DNA from: an uncultured bacterium
GTDB lineage: Bacteria; Actinomycetota; Coriobacteriia; Coriobacteriales; Coriobacteriaceae
NCBI GenBank assembly: GCA_905215275.1
Contig: CAJMPE010000056.1
Location: 1-10,885, forward strand
Length of the DNA: 10,885 nt
Reading direction: 5' to 3'
Shown here: piece after piece, positions 5,432 through 10,885 of the stretch
Layout of the letters: each line of letters begins with the position of its first letter
Numbering within the stretch: position 1 is the stretch's first letter
Translations under genes and position numbers: made by a program
Notes under the pieces: generated by a model
The model's input: only the letters and a program-made list of their open reading frames with translations
Database searches by the model: none
Told to the model about the DNA's origin: nothing

Positions 5432-6315
5432 ACGCCATCGAGCAGGCGTACGGCGAGTGTCTGCGCATCGCTGGCAGTGAAGGTGCCGTTGTAGCGCGTC
5501 ATGCCGGTGAGCTCAATGCGGATGCGTGCCGGCTTTTGCTGTGCGGCGACATTGGCGGTGCGGATGCGCTGGGCCAGGTTGTGGCACTCGGCGAGGGCAA
5601 TCGTGGCGCGCGGTGCGGCGTCGGCGGGCAGCTCGTCGCTTGCGATCTCGAGCACCAGATCAACGTCGGTTGGGACCTCGGAGTCGCAGAGCATCATGCC
5701 GCTGTTGTCGGTCGTTGCCGTGGCGATATTCCACATGCGCGACGCAACACTGCGTGCGATGGGGTCCTCGCCGATAACGGCAATCTGGAAGCGCTCGAGC
5801 ACGTTGGCGGCGCGGGCAAAACCGATGCGCGACTCGGCCTCGGTAACCGAGGGCTTGCCCTCCCACACGTGATGCAGGCGGTTGATATAGGCGTAGGTAT
5901 CCTGGAACGCCATGCCATCGGCAAACAGGCCGACATTTTCTTGGAACTGCTGCAGAGCGGCCTCGGTGTGCGGGCCAAAATAGCCGTCGTCCTCACCGCA
6001 GGCAAAACCCAAAACGTTGAGCGCGCGCTGCAGGGCCTGAACGTCGGCGCCATGGAAATTGGGCATGCGCAGATAGAGCGTGCGGTCGCCCAGTTTATAC
6101 GAGGCGTCTACCAGGGCGCTCCAACAGGGGATATCGACGGCGCAGCCAGCGGGAAGGCCACTGTCGAGCCTAAAGGTGCCAACAGCCTGCTCGGTGGTGG
6201 TGCCAAAGCGCTTGTCGGAGACCTCGGTGTCATCGATTGTATAGCCGAGCTGCAGAAGGCGGGACTGGACGTCCTCGACGGCTGCTCCCTGCATGCCCGT
6301 TGTAATAGGTTCCAT
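5410..6315 (-). CDS. CwlM-like peptidoglycan-binding protein
   Basis: A 301-residue protein without signal peptide or membrane span, so probably cytoplasmic. It has two PG_binding_1-type repeats, at about 8-70 and 86-148. The second contains DVQALQRALNVLGF and DGYFGPHTEAALQQFQ. The segment ASYKLGDRTLY (71-81) between the repeats closely resembles the same position in mycobacterial CwlM (remembered as ASYRLGARTLY). CwlM is a cytoplasmic regulator that activates MurA and binds the flippase MurJ. In CwlM an amidase_3-fold domain follows. Here residues 165-301 are short and lack the zinc-site DPGHGG motif; only the final stretch (IRIELTG, then DAQTLAVRLLDGVCDAL) recalls that fold. Catalysis is therefore unlikely and a regulatory or scaffolding role is inferred. 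AAAGGGG 8 bases upstream supports ATG 6315. The polyprenyl synthase gene lies 138 bases upstream on the same strand. Confidence 0.85.
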   Translation of the reverse strand: MEPITTGMQGAAVEDVQSRLLQLGYTIDDTEVSDKRFGTTTEQAVGTFRLDSGLPAGCAVDIPCWSALVDASYKLGDRTLYLRMPNFHGADVQALQRALNVLGFACGEDDGYFGPHTEAALQQFQENVGLFADGMAFQDTYAYINRLHHVWEGKPSVTEAESRIGFARAANVLERFQIAVIGEDPIARSVASRMWNIATATTDNSGMMLCDSEVPTDVDLVLEIASDELPADAAPRATIALAECHNLAQRIRTANVAAQQKPARIRIELTGMTRYNGTFTASDAQTLAVRLLDGVCDALAD

Positions 6316-6453
6316 GAACGAACCCCTTTCGGCGTACCATTCGTACTATTTGAGCGTGTGTCGGATAGACAACGCAAAGGGATGCATAAACATGCACTCA
6401 ACAGTGTAGCAAGTTGTACCCAAATACGCTGCTGACAGGTTTTATAACCCCCG

Positions 6454-7479
6454 CTAGTTGAGTCGCTCCACAAAGAAATCTGCCATGGAGAGGAACAACT
6501 CGCGTGCGTGCTGATCAAGCTCAACGTTCTCGATGGCCGCTTTGGCCTTGGCGGTCAGGTCGAGCGCGTAAGTGTGGGCGTAATCGATGGAGCCGGTCTG
6601 CTGGAAGATCTCCACGGCGCGTGCAAGTTGCGCGGGGTCCTCGGTGCCCGAGGAAAGGATTGCCTCGACCTCGTCGTGATAACGCTCGTCTGACAGGGCG
6701 TGCACGGCGACGAGCGTGCGCTTACCCTCGGTGATGTCGGTGCGGAAGTCCTTGTTGGCGGCCTCTTTGGTGCCGATCAAGTTGAGCAGGTCGTCTTGAA
6801 TTTGGAAGGCAAGGCCCGTGTGCAGGCCAAAGGCGCGCAGCGCTTCGATTTGCTTACCGCTGCCGCCGCCGATAATGGCTCCGGCGGCAAGTGGCGTGGC
6901 TCCGCTGTAGTACGCGGTCTTGTGCGTCGCCATGTCCAGATAATCGTCGACCGAGATGTCAAAGCGCCCGTCGCGGACCCAACCCAGGTCGAGCGCCTGA
7001 CCCTCGATGGTTCGGACGATCATCTCGGTGAGCTCGTGGAGCACGCGGAGTTTCACGTCTGCCTCGAGCGTGGGGTCGTCGAGAACCGTCTTGGTGACCA
7101 TGGTGAGCGCTAGGTCGCCGCAGTTGATGGCAAGCCCCGTGCCCTCGGTGAGGTGCATGCAAGGCTTGCCGCGACGCAGCTGGCCGTTGTCGGCAATGTC
7201 GTCGTGGATGAGCGCTCCCGATTGAAAGTGCTCGATAGCTGCCGCCGCGCTGCGGGCGCTCTCAAAGCTGCCGCCTACCGCGGTGGCGGCGAGCATGCAG
7301 ATGAGCGGGCGGTGGCGCTTGCCGGCATTGGCCGTAAATGCCGAGAGCGGGGTATACAGGTAACGCTCGATATCGGCGGAAGTTGCCTGTCCGTCAAAGA
7401 ACGTGGCCAGATAGTCGTTAATCTGGTCAAAGTGCTGGGCTAAAAAGCTGGTAAACGGACTGGACACGGGTTCTCGCAT
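6454..7479 (-). CDS. Trans-type polyprenyl diphosphate synthase
   Basis: A 341-residue soluble class 1 (E)-prenyltransferase that condenses isopentenyl diphosphate with allylic diphosphates. Typical motifs in order are GKRHRP (53-58), the first Asp-rich motif DDIAD (93-97) followed by LRRGKP, GQALDL (160-165), HKT (186-188), the second Asp-rich motif as QDDLLN (228-233), and EGKRTL (251-256). The last position of the second motif is Asn, not Asp, a variant I recall from some geranylgeranyl-type enzymes. Gly88 and Ala89, 5 and 4 residues before the first motif, are small. This argues against a short C15 product limit, but chain length cannot be set from sequence. The start has a weak ribosome-binding site (AAGAAAG). 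GTG at codon 5 is an alternative. A CATAAT box lies upstream (minus strand, 7508-7503) without a good -35. The product could serve quinones, carrier lipids or other isoprenoids. Confidence 0.93.
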   Translation of the reverse strand: MREPVSSPFTSFLAQHFDQINDYLATFFDGQATSADIERYLYTPLSAFTANAGKRHRPLICMLAATAVGGSFESARSAAAAIEHFQSGALIHDDIADNGQLRRGKPCMHLTEGTGLAINCGDLALTMVTKTVLDDPTLEADVKLRVLHELTEMIVRTIEGQALDLGWVRDGRFDISVDDYLDMATHKTAYYSGATPLAAGAIIGGGSGKQIEALRAFGLHTGLAFQIQDDLLNLIGTKEAANKDFRTDITEGKRTLVAVHALSDERYHDEVEAILSSGTEDPAQLARAVEIFQQTGSIDYAHTYALDLTAKAKAAIENVELDQHARELFLSMADFFVERLN

Positions 7480-7595
7480 TCTTTCTTAGGTTGCACCGTT
7501 GCATTATGCAGACTACATATTGCCACATTGGGGCGTCGAGCGCGGCGGTTGAAGACGATTGAGTCTTGCGGTCGCAAACGCGGCAAGGGGCTCGG

Positions 7596-10049
7596 CTAGA
7601 TAAGCCCAAAGTGTTCGAGCGCGGTGACGACGCCGTCGTGGTCGAAGCTGTCGGTTACGTAGTCGGCCTTTTCCTTGAGGAAGTCCGGCGCGTTGCCCAT
7701 GGCGATGCCAACATCGACCGCCTCCATGAGGGCGATGTCGTTGCTCGCGTCGCCAATGCCATATACGGTGCCGTGGTCTGGTCCCAGGGCGTCAAGCACA
7801 GCCTTGATTCCGGCCCGTTTGGTGCACTCGCGCGGCGAGATTTCTGTGACCTCGAGCTCGAGCTCGTTGAGGCAGAGCAGAGGTCCAAGCTCTTCATCTT
7901 GGGCGATGCGGTTGGCAAGTGGTGTGGACGTAAGAATTTTATAGGCGTTGTAGTGCTCAAGTTGCGTGACGGCGTCGCCCACGGTGCGTGCGTATCCGTA
8001 CGTCTCGGGGGCATCTGCACTCATGCGCACGACGCGATCGATGCCCTCAAAGCGAATGACCTCGCCCGATTGCTCGAGATAGGGGGCGAGGCGCTGTAAC
8101 ATGCCGGGGCTTATGGCAGCGTTTCGCACGACGCGCCCCTCGAGTTCGGCGTAACCGCCCGCGAGGCACACGACGCCTGCCCACGGCAGTTCGAGCAGCT
8201 TGGGATGGATGCAGCTGAGGGTGCGCCCCGTACAGATAAAAGCTTTGTTGCCGTTGGCGACAAACGTGCGAATTGCCTGTGCAACCGTCTCGTTGGGATA
8301 GGGGGAAAGATCTCGCTCGCCCTCGGGGAGCTCTTGGGCAAGTTTGGGATCTTGCCAGGCGAGCGTACCGTCGATGTCGAAGAAGCAGACATTGCCATAC
8401 TTTTTGGCGCCATCGCCGGCATGAAAAGGCGAGGCGGCGAATGCAAAACCCGGTTCGAGTCCCATAATCTGATCAAAGTGTTCTTTGACGCGGGGTACCG
8501 AGATGCCGATGATTACCTGAGCGGTCTTGCCGGTGACGATGAGGCCTTTGGCACCCGCTGCGACAAAGGTCGCATTGTCCGCGACGATGGAGGGATCCAC
8601 GACTTCGACGCGCAGACGCGTGGCGCAGTTGGTTGCGCCCGCAATGTTGGAGACGCCGCCCAGAAGCGTCACAACCTGCTCGGCGAGGAGATGATCTTGT
8701 GAGGCTTGGTTGCCGGAAGCGCCGGTTTTGGATGAGCGCTTTTCGTCAACGTCGTTTCCCGTCAAGCGTGAGAGCGCCGCGTTGCTGGCGATATGGTCCT
8801 CGCGTCCCGGGGTTTTAAGGTCAAAGGTCAGGATAAGACCTCGAAAGCTCAGAAAGAAGATGACGCTAAAGATGAGTCCGATTCCGAGTGCCAAAAGGTA
8901 GGAGCCGGCATGCGCCCGCATGAGCGGGATAAAGTTGAAGGCAGCCATTTCCATAAAGCCGCCCGAGAAGATGCCAACGACGCCAAAGAAGTTCATAGCC
9001 ATGGCGAGGCAGGAAGATAGGGCGGCATAGAGCAAAAAGAGCCCGGGATAGGTGAACATAAAGAGAAACTCGAGTGGCTCGGTAACGCCGCAAACCACCG
9101 AGGCGATGATGGCGGGAACAAGGATGACCCTGAGGCCGGCGCGGCGCTCGGGTTTTGCGGTGGAGTAGAACGCGGCTGCGATGGCAGGAAGGCCAAAGAG
9201 CTTGACCCAGCCGGTGGCGGTGAAACCAGCCCACGGCGCAAGCTCATTGAGGGGGCGCGTGCTATGGGAGAGAATGGGGAGCAAATTGGTCCACGTGGCG
9301 TAGATGCCGTCGTTAATGACCAGGTTGTCGTAGTAGATCGGCATGTAGAGCAGATGGTGCAGCCCCATGGGCTCGAGTGCTCGCTCCAAAAACACAAAGA
9401 TACCCACGCCGAAGGGGCCGACGCCCGCAAGTGCGTGGCGCAGCGTTTCGGTCGCTGCGTATACGAAGGGCACGATGGCGGCCGAGATGGCGGCAAGGGC
9501 GAACACGGCAAAAAAGCTGATGAGGTAGACCAGCGAGGAACCCGAGAAGGTACCGAGCCAATCGGGAACCTTGGCATCGTAGAAGCGGTCATGGATGGCG
9601 ACGACGGTTGCCGATACCACCAGCGGGCCGATAATGCCGGTGTCGAGCGTCTTGATGCCGTCGATGACGGTGATACCGTTGGCGGGGGTCAAAGATGACG
9701 GGTACTTAAGCCCAAGGTTGTCTCCGCTCAGCTTAATGATCTCGCTCAAAAAGAAGCAATAGGCAAAATAGGCCACGAGCGCCTCGAGGCAGCAGCGTGC
9801 TGGTTGCTTTTGGGCAAGGCCGATGGGCAGCGCTACGGCAAAAAGGAGCGGAAGTCGTTTAAAGACCGTCCACGAGCCGCGCTGGATGATAGTCCAAAAA
9901 ACGTACCAAGGGGTTCCGTATACGGCGAGGTCGCCGACGATATCCGCAGACGTTGCGAGGGCGGAGACGCCGACCATAAGACCCGATATGGAAAACAACA
10001 TGGCGGGCGCGAACATGGCTCCGCCAAAACGTTGGATTTTCTGCAGCAT
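7596..10049 (-). CDS. PTS EIICB (alpha-glucoside type) fused to a HAD phosphatase
   Basis: An 817-residue fusion. Residues 1-416 are an EIIC permease of the glucose/alpha-glucoside superfamily, starting LQKIQRFGGAMF, with KTLDTGIIG (133-141), LERALEPMGLHH (221-232), GVTEPLEF (321-328) and a final FDLKTPGRE (409-417). These resemble GlvC/AglA proteins. Residues about 450-535 are EIIB, with phosphorylated Cys475 in NCATRLR. Residues about 550-817 are a Cof-type (HAD-IIB) hydrolase with all motifs: DIDGT (Asp558, Asp560), CTGR (Thr607), Lys744, and GDASND (Asp767, Asp771). The transporter would phosphorylate a sugar during import; the attached phosphatase may act on it or a related phosphosugar. 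No EIIA domain is present, so it must be supplied in trans. ATG 10049 is chosen because GGAAGG lies 7 bases upstream and family members begin here; an in-frame ATG at 10085 has poor support. The reading frame is continuous, with no sign of a sequencing fusion. Confidence 0.93.
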   Translation of the reverse strand: MLQKIQRFGGAMFAPAMLFSISGLMVGVSALATSADIVGDLAVYGTPWYVFWTIIQRGSWTVFKRLPLLFAVALPIGLAQKQPARCCLEALVAYFAYCFFLSEIIKLSGDNLGLKYPSSLTPANGITVIDGIKTLDTGIIGPLVVSATVVAIHDRFYDAKVPDWLGTFSGSSLVYLISFFAVFALAAISAAIVPFVYAATETLRHALAGVGPFGVGIFVFLERALEPMGLHHLLYMPIYYDNLVINDGIYATWTNLLPILSHSTRPLNELAPWAGFTATGWVKLFGLPAIAAAFYSTAKPERRAGLRVILVPAIIASVVCGVTEPLEFLFMFTYPGLFLLYAALSSCLAMAMNFFGVVGIFSGGFMEMAAFNFIPLMRAHAGSYLLALGIGLIFSVIFFLSFRGLILTFDLKTPGREDHIASNAALSRLTGNDVDEKRSSKTGASGNQASQDHLLAEQVVTLLGGVSNIAGATNCATRLRVEVVDPSIVADNATFVAAGAKGLIVTGKTAQVIIGISVPRVKEHFDQIMGLEPGFAFAASPFHAGDGAKKYGNVCFFDIDGTLAWQDPKLAQELPEGERDLSPYPNETVAQAIRTFVANGNKAFICTGRTLSCIHPKLLELPWAGVVCLAGGYAELEGRVVRNAAISPGMLQRLAPYLEQSGEVIRFEGIDRVVRMSADAPETYGYARTVGDAVTQLEHYNAYKILTSTPLANRIAQDEELGPLLCLNELELEVTEISPRECTKRAGIKAVLDALGPDHGTVYGIGDASNDIALMEAVDVGIAMGNAPDFLKEKADYVTDSFDHDGVVTALEHFGLI

Positions 10050-10089
10050 AATAGGCCTTCCGGATGCAACATGCTGTGCGAGCAAGAAC

Positions 10090-10097
10090 GTTTAAAC
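10090..10097. promoter_or_regulatory. HutC/TreR-type operator, permease side
   Basis: The palindrome GTTTAAAC matches the HutC-subfamily operator pattern GTnTAnAC. It lies just downstream of the predicted -10 box of the permease gene (minus strand, 10112-10107), at about +3 to +10 relative to the expected start, a repressing position. Its context, ACGTTTAAACAA, is nearly the same as at the second site. Confidence 0.6.
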
Positions 10098-10106
10098 AAT
10101 GAACTC

Positions 10107-10112
10107 ATTGTA
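10107..10112 (-). promoter_or_regulatory. -10 box of the permease promoter
   Basis: TACAAT on the minus strand (5 of 6 matches) lies about 60 bases before the start codon at 10049. No good -35 box is found at 16-18 bases (AATGCG or CAATGC), so the promoter may be weak or activator-assisted. It sits in an inverted repeat, CAATGA-AC-TCATTG (10097-10110). Confidence 0.4.
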
Positions 10113-10172
10113 GAGGACTGGCTGCTTGCCGCATTGACGGTTTTGATTCGATCCGATCTGGGTGTCGGGGGA

Positions 10173-10184
10173 ACCGTCGACGGT
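10173..10184. repeat. 12-bp perfect palindrome in the divergent intergenic region
   Basis: ACCGTCGACGGT is a perfect 12-bp palindrome between the two GTTTAAAC sites. The half ACGGT recurs nearby as GACGGTTT (10136-10143 region) and as ACGGTTTAAAC (10209-10219). It may be an extra binding site, but its function is unknown. Confidence 0.35.
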
Positions 10185-10211
10185 AAATAATCCGTGCTTT
10201 GCCGATAGACG

Positions 10212-10219
10212 GTTTAAAC
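10212..10219. promoter_or_regulatory. HutC/TreR-type operator, repressor side
   Basis: Second GTTTAAAC palindrome, 122 bases from the first. It coincides with the -35 region of the predicted promoter of the GntR gene, so the repressor could control its own synthesis. Two sites this far apart could also be bridged by DNA looping. Confidence 0.6.
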
Positions 10220-10240
10220 AACCCCAAGAAATGCTATCGT
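10213..10240 (+). promoter_or_regulatory. Candidate promoter of the GntR gene
   Basis: TTTAAA (10213-10218, 4 of 6) and TATCGT (10235-10240, 4 of 6) are 16 bases apart. Transcription would begin near 10247, giving a leader of about 27 bases before the start codon. The -35 box is part of the GTTTAAAC palindrome. Confidence 0.4.
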
Positions 10241-10273
10241 GCCTAGCCATACATATTCATTAGAGGTGAAGTC

Positions 10274-10885
10274 ATGCCAAAAGCGATTTACGAAGGAATC
10301 TACCGCGAGATCCGTTCGCGCATCATTAACGGGACCTATGCGTTTCAGGAGATGCTGCCAACCGAAGCCGAGCTGACCGCAGAGTTCGACTGCACGCGCA
10401 ATACCGTCCGCCGCGCCTTGAGCATGCTGGCCGACGAGATGTTTGTGCAGCCCATACACGGCAAGGGCGTACGCGTTATTTGGCTCAAGGGCGAAACCGA
10501 CATGCTGGGCGCGCTCGAGGAAGTCGAGTCGTTTGGCGAATTTGCAAAGCGCAACAATGCCGTTGCATCGACGGACGTTAAGTCCTTTGAACATCTGGTC
10601 TGCACCGAGCAGCTCTCTCGTCGCCTGGGCTTTAAGGTGGGCGAGGAGCTGATTCGTGTGGTGCGCGTCCGTAGCCTTAACGGTAGCGCTCGCCAGGTGG
10701 ACCACGGCTATTTTCTGGAGTCGATCGCCAAAGGCCTGACCCCCGAGGTCGCGTCGGATTCTATCTACGGCTATCTGGAGCACAAGTGCGGCGTCAAGGT
10801 GATGGCGAGCCGTCGTACGGTGAGTGTCGAGCTCGCCAACGATGAGGACTGCAGCTATCTTGACCTCGGCAAATACAACTGTGTT
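10274..10885 (+). CDS. GntR/HutC-family repressor, TreR-like (3' end cut off)
   Basis: The first 204 residues of a transcription factor; the window ends before the stop codon. Residues 4-70 are a GntR winged helix, with ILPT-like EMLPTEAELTAEF (26-38), recognition-helix segment CTRNTVRRALSML (40-52) and wing IHGKGVRV (61-68). From about residue 85 a UTRA ligand-binding domain follows. VESFGEFAK, DSIYGYLEHKCGVKV (162-176) and the ELANDEDCSYLDLGKY stretch resemble Bacillus TreR, the repressor of trehalose phosphotransferase genes that senses trehalose 6-phosphate. TreR is about 238 residues, so roughly 35 are missing. AGAGGTG (10262-10268) supports ATG 10274. It is divergent from the permease-phosphatase gene and is the likely regulator of both, through the GTTTAAAC sites. 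The effector is inferred to be a phosphorylated alpha-glucoside. Confidence 0.92.
   Translation, partial: MPKAIYEGIYREIRSRIINGTYAFQEMLPTEAELTAEFDCTRNTVRRALSMLADEMFVQPIHGKGVRVIWLKGETDMLGALEEVESFGEFAKRNNAVASTDVKSFEHLVCTEQLSRRLGFKVGEELIRVVRVRSLNGSARQVDHGYFLESIAKGLTPEVASDSIYGYLEHKCGVKVMASRRTVSVELANDEDCSYLDLGKYNCV

Noticed and set aside
4990..6435. Long + strand reading frame (481 codons) across the repeat region, tRNA-Gln and the antisense of the CwlM-like gene
   Set aside because: It runs through a real tRNA gene and opposite a well-supported coding region, and its N-terminus is translated tRNA-like repeat.
10050..10085. Upstream ATG at 10085 as start of the permease-phosphatase
   Set aside because: It would add 12 residues absent from family members and overlap the operator side of the promoter. 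ATG 10049 has GGAAGG at good spacing.

Overview
The window reads as a piece of chromosome from a high-GC actinobacterium, most likely of the class Coriobacteriia (Collinsella-like). This rests on third-position GC bias, a CwlM-type protein, an actinobacterial-looking branched-chain amino acid attenuator, and a tRNA-flanking repeat of a kind I associate with that group. No rRNA or other direct taxonomic marker is present, so the assignment is inference.

Layout. Positions 1-461 form a dense regulatory leader on the + strand. It holds a structured-RNA candidate, a promoter with an inverted repeat between its -35 and -10 boxes, a second inverted repeat, a 14-codon leader peptide rich in Ile/Val, alternative hairpins and a strong intrinsic terminator just before cstA. 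cstA (462-2351, +) encodes a CstA-family transporter and ends at its own terminator. Next is an orphan 719-residue protein (2535-4694, +) with an N-terminal winged-helix-like region, a long charged low-complexity middle and a C-terminal Toprim domain resembling Wadjet JetD. No other Wadjet gene is visible. Positions 4695-5298 carry no gene. They hold a terminator, a ~100-base imperfect palindrome and a cluster of tRNA-3'-end-like repeats, and lead into tRNA-Gln(UUG) (5299-5373, -) with its own terminator.

On the minus strand, reading leftward from 10049, come a phosphotransferase-system EIICB permease fused to a HAD phosphatase (7596-10049), a trans-type polyprenyl diphosphate synthase (6454-7479), and a cytoplasmic CwlM-like protein with two peptidoglycan-binding repeats and an eroded amidase-like C-terminus (5410-6315). 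Divergent from the permease is a TreR-like GntR/HutC repressor (10274 to the window end, +, cut off). Two GTTTAAAC palindromes lie in the shared intergenic region, one beside each predicted promoter. They fit the HutC-subfamily operator consensus.

How the genes fit together. The right end looks like a locally controlled alpha-glucoside or trehalose uptake module, with repressor, operators and permease-phosphatase. The middle pairs a likely cell-wall regulator with an isoprenoid synthase. The left end suggests nutrient uptake by CstA governed by branched-chain amino acid supply. The observations most worth following are the cstA attenuator, the orphan JetD-like Toprim protein and the EIICB-HAD fusion.
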